Origin: Ceratopteris richardii
Lineage: Eukaryota; Streptophyta; Polypodiopsida; Polypodiales; Pteridaceae
DNA: 64,000 nt
Assembly (NCBI GenBank): GCA_020310875.1
Contig: CM035427.1
Location: 88,953,230-89,017,229 of the forward strand
Reading direction: 5' to 3'
Shown here: positions 1 to 9,689 of the stretch, piece by piece
Layout of the letters: each line of letters starts with the position of its first letter
Numbering within the stretch: position 1 is the first letter of the stretch
Notes under the pieces: generated by a model
What the model saw: the letters and a program-made list of their open reading frames with translations, nothing else
The model's database searches: none
What the model was told of the DNA's origin: nothing
Translations under genes and position numbers: made by a program

Positions 1-565
1 TTCGATTTTTTATTTACATCGTGCTTTGGCTATACAATTGAAATAGAAGTAGCGCTAAAGAGAGACCTTTAATGAGATCTTAAAACACATTTGAGAAATG
101 TGCGTCCTGAAATATCAACATCAGCCGACTTGCTAGAACAGGTAAAACGAACGCCTTGCTGGAACAGAGATCAATATCCCATGTGCTACTATGCGCAGTT
201 AAATTGGTTTTAACCTTCTCTACATTTGCATGAATCTGGCAACGTTATACAGCAGCGCACGCGTTCCAGCTAAAGTGAAGCGTCAATTTAAAAATATTGA
301 ATTCTAAAAGTGTCTGCAAGCATCCCCTTGGTCTATGCCAGTGTCCGCTGTAATAGAAATAACCTTTTTGTCTATATTCTAAATAGAATTAATCAACTCA
401 GCACCTCAGCTGCATAAATAGCTCATATCGAGAGACATTGACACATCCCAAGATCAAGATCTGCACTTCTTTTCATACACCCTCGAAATGTGGCATTGTT
501 ATAAAGAGCAACACTTGACATATTATTTGCAACATTTAAAAATACATATCATGCACAAGGATCCA
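1..565. other. No gene recognised
   Basis: No convincing reading frame, RNA gene or repeat boundary was seen here. The sequence is AT-rich and of mixed composition, without long repeats. It probably is old degraded repeat or intergenic DNA, but nothing in it allows a family assignment. Confidence 0.4.
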
Positions 566-574
566 ATACATCGT

Positions 575-830
575 GGTTTGACGCAGTAGCTTAAGTTTGT
601 AAGCATTGCGAGTTTAAAACCCGGGACAGTGACTCGGAGATTTCATCATCAGCAAGCACTATTGACGCAGAAGTCAATAGACCCGCGAATGGTGAGCTCG
701 TTCATTGCCACATATTCAAATGATGATATAGGCTAAACAACTAAATGTTTGGTAGACGCTTGGCATCTTGGCTAGAGCATATGATCATCTAAGAAGGCTT
801 CACGAGTTCAATTCCTGCCTGAAGCACAAT
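575..830 (+). repeat. Two tRNA-like (SINE-head-like) segments
   Basis: Two stretches resemble the internal RNA polymerase III promoter of tRNA genes. The clearer one has an A-box-like TGGCTAGAGCATATG near 769 and a B-box-like GAGTTCAATTCC near 804-815, with spacing expected of a tRNA. A weaker pair is an A-like TAGCTTAAGTTTG near 587 and a B-like GAGTTTAAAACCC near 610. Neither has a complete acceptor stem, so these are not working tRNA genes. They fit heads of degraded tRNA-derived SINEs. No A-rich tail or target duplication was identified. Confidence 0.3.
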
Positions 831-1021
831 CGCATATATTTTTCAAAATGAAGTACGTGGACGTCAAACAAGTGATAAAATGGAGATATATGCAAGACAT
901 AAATGAAATTGAATCTGTCACATAAACGAGATGATAAACCATCAAGTTCTTCTTAAGATCTTGAGGAAGGAGATAATGAGAGCAAGGTCTCCATGAAAGC
1001 TTAACCAAGCTCTGATACCAA
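831..1021 (-). other. Copia 5' leader with tRNA-Met primer site (truncated)
   Basis: On the minus strand the LTR ending at 1022 is followed, after one base, by TGGTATCAGAGCT (plus 1008-1020). This is the usual primer binding site for initiator tRNA-Met in plant Ty1/copia elements. The leader continues to about 831 and is then lost, so no gag domain remains. The open stretch at 808-1107 is a chance frame across leader and LTR. Confidence 0.6.
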
Positions 1022-1473
1022 TGCAAGAGAATGAGAATTACGACCACCACGTGCCAGAGAGATGACTCTCCTCCCAACCAAATGCCTCTATATATAGCTC
1101 TCTCCAAGGGATTGCCTTCTTGGGCAGGTGGATACTAGCCAACCATGTGTTGGCCATGCATCTGCATGTGCACCAAGTGTCCCAGTCAACTTGAGTTAAC
1201 TCAAGTGGATGCTTCTAGAGCCTGTGGATGCTTCTAAAAGGCTCTAGATCTTTTTGGGCAAATTACTCACCCCATGTCCTCCATGGGGATTGAACCCAAG
1301 ACCTCCTCTTTCACATCCTTGAGATTTAACCACTAAGCTAAGTGGATCACTTGTTCACAAGAACACAAGACCTCCTAATAAGTCTAAACTCGAGATCTTT
1401 GGTCATACACACGGATGACCAAATGGTGTCCGATTTCAGATCCGTCTGAATCGGCCAGACCCTTGGATCATAG
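1022..1473 (-). repeat. Copia LTR, minus orientation (family C1)
   Basis: This LTR is the inverted counterpart of the one at 1546-2032. Its minus-strand end is at 1022 (TGCA), directly followed by the tRNA-Met primer site. The minus-strand start is degraded: similarity to the partner stops at about 1473. It contains a TATATATA promoter-like tract near 1090 and the tRNA-like module described separately. It therefore belongs to a second element of the same family, inserted in the opposite direction or brought there by inversion. Confidence 0.7.
1286..1340 (-). promoter_or_regulatory. tRNA-like A/B-box module inside the LTR (minus copy)
   Basis: Read on the minus strand this segment carries TAGCTTAGTGG (A-box-like) and GGTTCAATCCC (B-box-like) at tRNA-gene spacing. 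The same module is present in the two other LTR copies, at 1694 and 12418. Pol III promoter activity is inferred from the motif match only. Confidence 0.45.
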
Positions 1474-1693
1474 GTTCAGGGGTTGCCTATAATAGATATA
1501 TAGCTCTATTTTCGAGGAAGAAAATATTTTCCAAGGGGGTAAGAATGTAATAAAGTAAGTCTATGATCTAAGGGTCTGGCCGATTTAGACGGACCTAAAA
1601 TCGGACACCATTTAGCCATCCGTGTGTATGACCAAAGATCTCGAGTTTAGACTTACTAGGAGGTCTTGTGCTCTTGTGAACAAGTGATCCACT

Positions 1694-1748
1694 TAGCTTA
1701 GTGGTTAAGTCTCAAGGATGTGAAAGAGGAGGTCTCGGGTTCAATCCC
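1694..1748 (+). promoter_or_regulatory. tRNA-like A/B-box module inside the LTR (plus copy)
   Basis: TAGCTTAGTGG at 1694-1704 and GGTTCAATCCC at 1738-1748 match the A-box and B-box consensus of tRNA genes, with 33 bases between them. The same order and spacing recur in the other two LTR copies, although the flanks have diverged. Either a tRNA-derived SINE was incorporated into the ancestral LTR, or the LTR uses a Pol III-type control region. The sequence alone cannot decide. Confidence 0.5.
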
Positions 1749-1866
1749 CATGGGGGACATGGGGAGAGTATTTTGCCCAAAGAGATCTAGAGCCTTCTAG
1801 AATCATCCACTTGAGTTAACTCGAGTTGACTGGGACACTTGGCGCACATGCAATTATATGGCCGAC

Positions 1867-1944
1867 ACATGGCTGGCTAGTATCCACCTGCCCAAGAAGG
1901 CAATCACATGGCTGGCTAGTATCCACCTGCCCAAGAAGGCAATC
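1867..1944 (+). repeat. 39-bp tandem duplication in the LTR
   Basis: Two consecutive 39-base units starting ACATGGCTGGCTAG, at 1867-1905 and 1906-1944, are identical by eye. The inverted LTR at 1022-1473 has a single unit, so the duplication arose in this copy. Confidence 0.85.
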
Positions 1945-2032
1945 CCCTGGAAAGAGCTATATATATAGGCATTTGGTTGGGAGGAGAGTCATCTCTCTAG
2001 CACATGGTGGTCGTAATTCTCATTCTCTTGCA

Positions 2033-2758
2033 TATGTCTAGTTATCCTATGTAGATGATATATCTTTTAGTGTCCAAAGGTTTATGGGTTATTTCCAATG
2101 GGAAGATTCCAAGGTGAAGAGAAAGAGAGGATGTTGGTTCTTCTTCCAAACAATGAGACATTCCGATGTCTATCGAGCAAACAAAGGAGGAAGAAGAAGT
2201 TTTCTCTTCAGCATAGACAATGACATTCAATAGCACCAACCTATTGAGAAATAGTTAAGACACGATTCAAGATATTATCTAGAACCCTATCTTATTGTGA
2301 TGGGTGTGAATCATGACATTATATCCCAAATTAGTTCATGCAAAACCTCTCTTCAAGCCTAGTTGGATTCGGAGAATCTTTATCAAAGCAAAAATCCTAC
2401 AAGGAAAGTTCATGTTAGGAGGGCCTTAGCCAACACAGGTGTGACTCTACTATCACAAATGAGGGAATTAGCCATTACCAAAAGAGCCAAAGTCATCATA
2501 TAACAAAGTGCACAAAAGCAGTTTATAATGAAAAGAAAAAGGCTTCAAGTAAAAATGCTAAAGAAAGTTTAAAAGGTAAAAATCTTCAGATGATGATGCT
2601 TTTGCATGTGCCAATATAGAGGAGGTTTTCTTTGATCAAGTAGCATTACATGAAACTATCAAAAAATCCATGGATATTTGATTCTAGATCTACAAAGCAA
2701 ATGTCAAGCTACAAAAAAGTATTTTCTTCTCTTACTAACTCCACAGGTATGAGAGTAA
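2033..2758 (+). pseudogene. Copia gag and protease start, degraded
   Basis: In several frames this segment translates to remnants of a Ty1/copia Gag. These include a basic lysine-rich stretch near 2530-2580 and a protease start near 2670-2750 that reads PWIFDSRSTKQMSS, where the catalytic motif would be DSG. Stops and frame changes are frequent. The protease is cut at 2758 by the gypsy insertion and resumes at 10162. The same five bases (AGTAA) stand on both sides of the break, so these are two halves of one copia element. Confidence 0.65.
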
Positions 2759-2759
2759 T

Positions 2760-3250
2760 TGTTAATCGGATCTCGCAGATCCCCATACCCAGAGGATAAT
2801 ATAGAAATAAAATCTCACAAAAGTACTCAGAGAATGGAAAGAGACAATAGAATTGGCACTAAATTGGGTACAATCTCCCTCCACACACTCTAATGGATGA
2901 GTCTATCATAGCATGTGTATTTATAGGTATTTCTCATTACGTCCTAAATAGAAGATACATGAGGGAGGCGCTTTGAAAAGTCTACATCTACGAATCTGCT
3001 TTATTTACAAAATTGTCACTTTTCAAGAGATCTAATATTTTTACAAAAATGTTGTTTTCTAAACCGATCTATAATTTTTACAAAAAATAACTATTTACTA
3101 TCTTCTAAATATTCTTCTAAATATTTGAATAAGTCCATGCACATTCACACCCTCATGAATCTTCACCTGCTAAATCAAAACACAAATCACATTAAAAGCC
3201 TCAAGACATTAAAATCCATATAACATTCTATTATTCAATAAAGTAGAACA
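2760..3250 (-). repeat. LTR of chromodomain gypsy element (3' LTR)
   Basis: The 491-bp segment begins TGTTAATC and ends TAGAACA, giving inverted terminal bases TGTT/AACA. It is preceded by AGTAA (2754-2758). Its right-hand end (about 3150-3250) is repeated at 10060-10156, which is followed by a second AGTAA at 10157-10161. On the minus strand it follows the chromodomain coding end at 3456 by about 200 bases, the usual place for a 3' LTR. Confidence 0.7.
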
Positions 3251-3455
3251 TGCCTCCTAGTTGATGAGCAAATGACCTTAATTGATAAAAAAAAATAGAA
3301 ATGGATGGCTAGTCACATGTCCCATCACTGAATAATCATAAGCATGTTCCATGTAAAACATGTGCATGGAATTGGAAAACTGGAATTTAATGTGATTGTG
3401 AATGATATGCAGAAATCAAATGATCATAGTGTGGAGTTAGTTATGTTTTATGAAT

Positions 3456-3885
3456 TCATTGAGATTCTTCAAGTGAGTGATTTTTATATTTAACTAAATA
3501 TCTATGATATTGGTTACATGTGCATGCAGTAGTAACATCATAATCAAGTATTTTCACTGGAACTAAAATTTTAGCATCCTCTTCTAACAACGGAGGATCA
3601 TCTAAAATAGGAGTGAGTGGTAAAGATCCTTTAGATGATTTCAATAAACTAATATGAAAAGAATTATGTACATTCCAATGAGAAGGTATGTCTAATCTAA
3701 AAGCATTCTCATTAATTTTTGAATAGTATGAAAAGGTCCATAATAACGTGGTGCAAGTTTAGCCTTAGGATGTTATGAAATATTTTTCAAATGTCTTTTA
3801 ATTATTCATAACCATACAAAGTCTTTTTCATTAAACTATTTAGCTACTCTTTTCTTATTAACATTATGCATGTAACATTCTTGAT
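3456..3885 (-). pseudogene. Gypsy integrase C-terminus with chromodomain, fragment
   Basis: On the minus strand this reads as the end of a Ty3/gypsy chromovirus polyprotein. An integrase C-terminal stretch (PRYYGPF...) is followed by a segment like the NAFRLDIPSHWNVHNSFH region of such elements. After LKSSKG comes a chromodomain ending in YLVKYKNHSLEESQ, close to the YLVKWK...EEATW core that binds methylated histone H3. Stops and a frame change break it upstream of 3644. The rest of the integrase is missing, replaced at about 3886 by a copia fragment. Confidence 0.7.
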
Positions 3886-6232
3886 TCCCATATGAGTGGA
3901 AATAGGCTTACAGTCTTCAAGGCCAAAATGCTACAATAATGTGTCAATATATTTCGTTTGACACAAAACCATTCCACCATCAACTTGCATTAACTGAATG
4001 CCCAAATAGTGATGCAAATGCCCCAAATTAGACATCTCAAATGAGGCATGCATATCAGCCTTCAAATCAGCAATATGTGTGTCTTGAGGACCCGTGAGCA
4101 GCATGGCATCAACATACACCACAATGATCAGAAGCACATCATTAGCACGCTTAACATATAAGGTGCTTTTAGTTGGACTGTTCTCAAAACCATGTGCAAT
4201 CAGATAGGCATGTATCTTTTCATACCAAGCATGTGGTGCAATGCTTTAAACCATATAATTCCTTCTTTCACCTGCACACATGGTTTTCATGCCCTTTCTG
4301 CACAAAGCCACGGGGATGAAAAACATACACTTCTTCATGCAAGTTACCATTCAGAAATGCTCTTTTAATGTGCAACTAATTTACATTCCAACCATGATGA
4401 CCTGTAAGTGCACAAATGCTATGAATAGTAGTCATTCGCAAGCAAGAGCAAAGGTTTCATCAAAATCAATGCCTCTTTCCTGCACAAAACCCTTAGCAAA
4501 AAGTCTAGCCTTATACTTGTCATTTGTTCCATCATGTTTACGCTTCAACTTGTATACCCACTTAGTGCCAATGGCCTTCTTACTAGAAGGCAAGTCACAT
4601 AAAGAGGAGGTACCATTTTTCATGATAACATCATATTCAGATTGCGTTGCGGCCATCAAATGTTCAAAATTTTGTGCTTCATTAAGCAAAACATGTTCAA
4701 TCTCATCACAAAGACTAGATGCAGCCATAACATAGCAATCTGATGCAAAAGAGGCACTACGAGAGCCTGAACGAGTATGATATGACATAGGTGCATCTAA
4801 TTTACTATCACACAAAATCTGCGCCAGCCATTTTGACATAGTTTTTATCTGCTCAATATCAACTCTCTCATCAATAAGTGCATCATTTTATGGAATGATA
4901 TGCATCATCACATGAAACCTGCAATGGCTGAGAAGTTGCCTCATTAGGACCAACAATAGACTGTCCACTTGTAAAAAGAGGCAACAAAGTATCATACATG
5001 TCTTTGGAGTTAATAGATGTCTCCTTCGTACATGAAAGTGAAGGCTAAATAGCATCTTCCACAAAAACAACATCACAACTAACCACAATGCATTTAGTTT
5101 CTGGATGATACAAACCATACACTTTTCTGTTAGAACTGTACCCAACAAAAATACATTTTACTGCTTTATCATCCAATTTCTTGCAATGTTGTTCAAGCAC
5201 TAATGCATATGCCAAATAACCAAAAACATGCAGATGAGCAACAAATGGCTTGCGACCATGCCAACCCTCATATGGAGTGATAAACTGCAGTGCTTTAGTG
5301 GGACACATGTTAAGTACATATGCTACACACATGACAACCTCAAGCCAGAAACTATGTGGTAAAGCCCGACTCTTGACCATACACCTCTCCATCTCCATGA
5401 GTGATTTGTTCTTCCATTCAGCAACTCCATTCTCTTGAGGTGCATACGACACTGTACACTGATGTTTTATCCCATGTTCAGCCAGAAATGCATTAAAGTC
5501 AGAAGACATATATTCCCCCCCTCAATCAGAACAGAGGGTGTCCATTTTACACGTTGATAAATTTTCAACCAAAATTACAAATTGTTTGAAGCACATAAAC
5601 ACTTCAGACTGCCTTCAATGGATATACCCATGCATGCATGAAAAAATCATTGATGAAAGTCACGAAGTAAAGATAGTTCCCAAAAGAAGGTGTTTGCATA
5701 GGACCACATACATCACTATGTACAAGTTGAAATTTTTGAGTAGCCCAAACTAAACCATCTTTTGGAAAGGAGGAACGTTGCACTTTGCCCAAAATATAGC
5801 CTTCACAAACATGTTTTCTAGGTGCCTCGCGTTTGGGCAAGAGCACACCTTTCAAATTTCTGTAGGCATATCAAACTAGCAAAATTCAGATGAACAAAGT
5901 GTGAATGCCAAAGGTTTGCATCTGACAGAGCCTGATAATCATGTACTACACATGCCGAATCATTTACAGATCTTTCATAGTCTATGAGCTTATACAACCC
6001 ACAACATAAAACGCCAGAAGCAATAATGACATCAGCTTTTGACAGATGATGGACTGTACATCTGTCATCAACAAATTTCACAACCGATCCAATCTTGGCT
6101 AATGCAAAATTGATAACAGATTTTTCTTGATCCGTGACACAAATAAAGCATCTAACAAAGTGAAAGAACTACCATCAACAGTAGTCAAAATGATCTTACT
6201 AACTCCCATAATAGCATAAGAGGGTTGTTGGT
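3886..6232 (-). pseudogene. Copia pol fragment (family C2), both ends missing
   Basis: Minus-strand copia pol, in order: protease tail (about 6230-6070), GAG-pre-integrase zinc region (about 6080-5820), integrase core (5855-5050, with DVCGPM, HGIKHQCTVSYAPQ and an altered catalytic segment GVAEWKN), and RT start (4839-4430, GTKWVYKLKRK...). An RT middle follows (4137-3931, YVDAMLL in place of YVDDM). Stops and frame changes occur throughout. It is homologous over its whole length to 29490-31850 of the copia element at 27897-32882, but its stop codons are mostly different. Neither LTR is present, so this is a truncated insertion or a deletion remnant. Confidence 0.8.
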
Positions 6233-6389
6233 ATTCCCTATAAGGGCAAGCTCAAGTGGAAAACAAATCATGATGATCGAACTTCCCAAAGTTTTCTTTG
6301 TTTTGTCTTACCTAAAAAACCAATTATGTTTTAAAAACATTACGTTAAAATCAAAACTATAAGAAGAGATCATAATTGTCAAAGATTAC

Positions 6390-7757
6390 CTTTAGCAATT
6401 CAATGGGATTAGTCTTTGTTGGTGCAGACTGGCGAAATGCATAACTATAAGCTGGTTCAATCAATGATGTCATGGGCAGTACACCAACAGGCTCTGAACC
6501 AAGGCTAGGACTCTGCAGATCCTTTAATTTCCAGTCTGCCTCTTCGATGTTCTCCAAAACTTCATAATTGAATTGTATTACATGATTGTCTGTTCGTGTC
6601 CGAACAGAACCATCATATGCTAAATACACTTCCCTTAACCCATACATACATTTTTGAAAAAGTTCTCCAGGCCCCTCAGCTCCATACCCTTTTCCAGGTT
6701 TTTGGGAAGACACTACATGATAAAGGAATTCTTTGGAGGTTAAACCATCTAAAAAGCAAGAATGAATTATTGCCAAACCATCATGAAAGTAAAAAAAGAA
6801 CAACTCATCTCCGTTTACAAACTGTAAACCTAAGCATGCACAGTCTTGTATCAAGTTTGACAATAATCCTTTGCTTCCAGCCCTTATCATTGCCATCATG
6901 GAATTGGATGGATAGCTATGCCTCTCAACAACGGTTGGTATTCACAAATTTCTGATCTTCTAGCACTGATTTCTTCAACTAAGCTAAGAAAATTTTCTTG
7001 GTAACCATAGTCAAGGATATCACTATGGCATGGATTGATAAAAGTTCTTGGAATGAGTTGCTCTTTTCTTGACAGAACTAATCGGATCTGTCCAAAGTGA
7101 GAACTCTCTGAGAAGACAATATGCCATCATCTACAACAATATGAACTTCTTCAAGAAGTTTTTTATATGTTCTGATTTCATCTGTTAAGTACATGTCTTT
7201 CAAGCCAACACTGAACCCTGTTTGGAAAAGCCATTCATGCAGAACATTTTGAAGGCATGTTAGGAATTGAAGAGCAGTTTCAATCCCTTTTTGATAGCAA
7301 AGACTTAGGAAAATTCCCGTATGGCAATATGTTAACCATTTATTGCCAACATGACACTCCATTATCTCGCTGTCATGCACAACTACACTGCCTAAATATG
7401 TGTACTCTACACCAGGGGGAAAGGTCATATTTAAGACCTGTATCCCTGTCCACAAAGGAGCTTTTATACCCGGTGCCTTAATTATTGTAGGCCTGGGAGC
7501 AGGAGAGTCACAATACATATTTAACATTTCAATTTCATGTTTTAGTAGCCAAAAATGATTTTCTAAAATCAAATGGCTTGAAAGGATGCCATCCTGAGAT
7601 AATTTCATGACTTAGTAGCCAAAAATGATTTTCTAAAATCAAATGGCTTGAAAGGATGCCATCCTGAGATAAAGCTTGGCCTCCTTGGGTAGATATTAAC
7701 TCATGACTTAAATCCAACAATTTAGAAACCTCAGCCTTGGCTAAAACTGATTGAGGA
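6390..7757 (-). pseudogene. RNA polymerase IV/V largest-subunit-like fragment (NRPD1/NRPE1-like)
   Basis: Minus-strand segments match the middle of the largest subunit of a multi-subunit RNA polymerase, in the right order. They are AKAEVSKLLDLSHELIS (near 7740), TQGGQALSQDGILSSHLI, APLWTGIQVLNM, MIRAGSKGLLSNLIQDCACLGLQ (a funnel-like segment, near 6880), FLDGLTSKEFL (bridge-helix region) and YDGSVR...HVIQFNYE. SEPVGVLPMTSLIEPAYSYAF comes last. The EPVGVL...EPAY version of the trigger region suggests plant Pol IV or V rather than Pol II. A typical splice donor (AAAG|GTAATC) ends the segment at 6390. A 70-bp tandem duplication and at least two further frame changes, near 7085 and 6905, break it, so this copy cannot encode the protein. 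It is bordered by copia and CACTA sequence. Confidence 0.7.
7531..7670. repeat. 70-bp tandem duplication in the polymerase-like fragment
   Basis: Units 7531-7600 and 7601-7670 differ at only two bases. The unit length is not a multiple of three, so the duplication shifts the reading frame in the middle of the SQDGILSSHLILENHFW segment. The near-identity suggests a recent event. Confidence 0.9.
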
Positions 7758-7768
7758 GCATTTTATAC

Positions 7769-8099
7769 CTGGATGCATTATGTGTGCATGTGTATGCATT
7801 ATGTGTGCATGTGTGTATGCAACATTATGTGTGTATATGTGTGTGTATTTGTGTGTGTATGTGTGTGTGTGTCTATGTGTATGTGTGTGTGTGTCTATGT
7901 GTGTATATGTGTGTGTGTGTGTGTCTATGCATATGTATGCATGTGTAAGTGTGTGTGTGTGCGCATACCTGGCTTCAACGAGATGCATGTCTCTCTCTCT
8001 CTCTCTCTCTCTCGTTCTCTTCTTGCTCTCGCGTGTTAGTCCCGACACAAATGTGCTGCCGAGAGAAATCAAACTTTTTTTTGAACATTCCAGAGCGTC
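7769..8099. repeat. TG/TC-repeat module, copy A
   Basis: A TGCATTATGTGTGCATG start is followed by (TG)n, then GCGCATACCTGGCTTCAACG, then (TC)n, then about 100 bases ending GAACATTCCAGAGCGTC. The same order recurs at 8766-9110 with few differences outside the microsatellites. Both copies therefore come from one duplicated unit linked to the CACTA end. Long frames seen here are low-complexity artefacts. Confidence 0.75.
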
Positions 8100-8365
8100 A
8101 GGATGATACTCACAAAGGTATCAGGATGATCTCGCATATACTCGCTCAAACGCCGATATCCAAAATGTGTAGCATACTCGATCTCATGTTTCGTAGGATA
8201 TCGGCCATAATCCTTCCGTTGCATTGAAACAAATAAAAAAGATTAGTTGCTTGCATTTTAATTAAAATAAAAAATATACTCACAATAACACATATACTTA
8301 CAAGCGTAGCTACAAAACCATTATGGCCCATTTGGCCTAGGTGCGATGTGTGGCCCGACTCCACT
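8100..8365 (-). pseudogene. Two-exon coding fragment of unknown family
   Basis: On the minus strand a stretch reading KKRVESGHTSHLGQMGHNGF ends in a strong splice donor (CTT|GTAAGTATA, near 8310). After about 90 AT-rich bases an acceptor-like GGAAG is followed by an open segment (about 8218-8090) beginning DYGRYPTKHEIEYATHFGY and continuing to HPDTF. The amino acid content is protein-like and free of stops across the join. It lies between two copies of the CACTA-linked module. It could be part of a transposon-encoded protein or a captured host exon; I do not recognise the family. Confidence 0.35.
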
Positions 8366-8379
8366 CTCTTCTTTGCAGT

Positions 8380-8980
8380 AGTATGCATGTGTCTGTGTAT
8401 GTATGTGTGTGTGTATGTGTGTATGCATGTGTATGTGTGTGTATGCATCATTATGTGTGTATGTGTCTATGTGTGTGTGTATGTGTGTGTGTCTATGTGT
8501 ATGTGTGTGCGTCTATGAGTGTGTATGTGTTTATGTGTGTGTATGTGTCTATGTGTGTGCATGTGTCTATGTGTGTATGTGTATGCATGTATGTATGCAT
8601 ATGTGTGTGTATGTGTGTGTATGCATTATGTATGCATATGTGTGTGTATGCATTATGTATGTGTATGTTTGCATGTAAGTATGTATGTATGCATATGCAT
8701 ATGCATTATGTATGCATATGTATGCATGTATGTGTATGCCTCTCTATGTGTGTGTGTATGCATATACGTGGATGCATTATGTGTGCATGTGTATGCATTA
8801 TGTGTGCATGTGTGTATGCAACATTATGTGTGTATGTGTGTATATGTGTGTGTATTTGTGTGTGTATGTGTGTGTGTGTCTATGTGTATGTGTGTGTGTG
8901 TGTCTATGTGTGTATATGTGTGTGTGTATGCATATGTATGTGTGTGTGGTGTGTGTGTGTGCGCATACCTGGCTTCAACG
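8380..8980. repeat. Long (TG)n / TATGTG microsatellite tract
   Basis: About 600 bases of TG, TATG and TGCA short repeats. All frames through it are cysteine/valine/methionine-rich artefacts and are not coding. Confidence 0.95.
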
Positions 8981-9110
8981 AGATGCATGTCTCTATCTCT
9001 CTCTCTCTCACTCTCTCTCTCTCTCTCGTTCTCTTCTTGCTCTCGCATGTTAATCCTGGCACAAATGTGCTGTCGGGAGAAATCAAACTTTTTTTTGAAC
9101 ATTCCAGAGT
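8766..9110. repeat. TG/TC-repeat module, copy B
   Basis: This is a second copy of the module at 7769-8099, with the same block order and the same flanking unique sequence (GCGCATACCTGGCTTCAACG, then AAATCAAAC, then GAACATTCCAGAG). It runs directly into the CACTA subterminal region. Confidence 0.75.
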
Positions 9111-9392
9111 GTCGCTTATGCGACGCTCTGGAACACAGGACATCGCATACGCGACGCTATCCACTTTGCCAACGTCACAAATAGCGTCGCTAATTAGCGA
9201 TGCTATTTGTGACACACATATTTAGTGTTGCATAAGCGACACAGACATCGCTTATGCGACACTGCCTCGTAAAAAAAATATATCCAAAAACAGCACCATC
9301 GCTTATGCGATGCTAGCATCGCATAAGCGATGGTGCTCGTTTTTTTTTTCAAATCCGGGGTGTCGCTACGCCCCCCCCTATTTCTTGTAGTG
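9111..9392. mobile_element. CACTA (En/Spm-type) transposon right end with palindromic subterminal repeats
   Basis: The segment ends TTTCTTGTAGTG at 9392; on the other strand it starts CACTACAAGAAA, the standard terminus of plant CACTA DNA transposons. The subterminal DNA holds many copies of TCGCTTATGCGA and its complement. One pair forms a perfect 46-bp palindrome at 9292-9337 with its centre in GCTAGC. Such clustered subterminal repeats are where CACTA transposases bind in known elements. The next bases (TTC, 9393-9395) are the likely 3-bp target duplication within a gypsy RNase H sequence. No matching left terminus was found, so the extent to the left is unknown. Confidence 0.75.
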
Positions 9393-9525
9393 TTCAGAAC
9401 CCATAAGGCAATGTTTCCAAATTTTTAAAGCATGCACAACAACCAAAATTTCCTTATCATATGTACTATAATTCCTCTCAGAAGGTTTAAGTTTCCTACT
9501 TTCAAATGCAATAGGATGTGTGCAA
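9393..9525 (-). pseudogene. Gypsy RNase H fragment interrupted by the CACTA element
   Basis: On the minus strand this reads HPIAFESRKLKPSERNYSTY, then DKEILVVVHALKIWKHCL, the typical RNase H segment of a Ty3/gypsy polyprotein. It breaks off exactly at the CACTA end. It has no stop over about 40 codons, so it is less decayed than its surroundings. Confidence 0.7.
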
Positions 9526-9689
9526 TAGAAATATCTTGATTGTTAAACTTAAAACTAATTGTGTGTGTATGATAATCAATGAATGACTTTCAACCATTTC
9601 CATTAATTAGTCATACTCAAGTAAAATGTGCATTTAGGAAAGGCTAGAACTCATGTATTGTTTTTGTCAATAACATAGTTGATTACACA

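Larger units (their letters stand above)
1546..2032 (+). repeat. 5' LTR of outer copia element (family C1)
   Basis: The segment begins TGTAATAAAG and ends CTCTTGCA, the TG...CA form of an LTR. A homologous but diverged LTR begins at 12267 (TGTTAATAAAG) in the same orientation, and an inverted one lies at 1022-1473. A TATATATATA tract near 1960 is a likely TATA box, placed as expected near the end of U3. The primer site expected after 2032 is not recognisable, so the start of the internal region has been damaged. The LTR holds a private 39-bp tandem duplication. Confidence 0.7.

Noticed and set aside
741-830. A functional tRNA gene
   Set aside because: No complete acceptor stem and no clear cloverleaf; only promoter-like boxes remain.
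7751-9225. Several long overlapping frames rich in Cys, Val, Met or His, Thr
   Set aside because: They are translations of TG/CA microsatellites and differ only by repeat phase.
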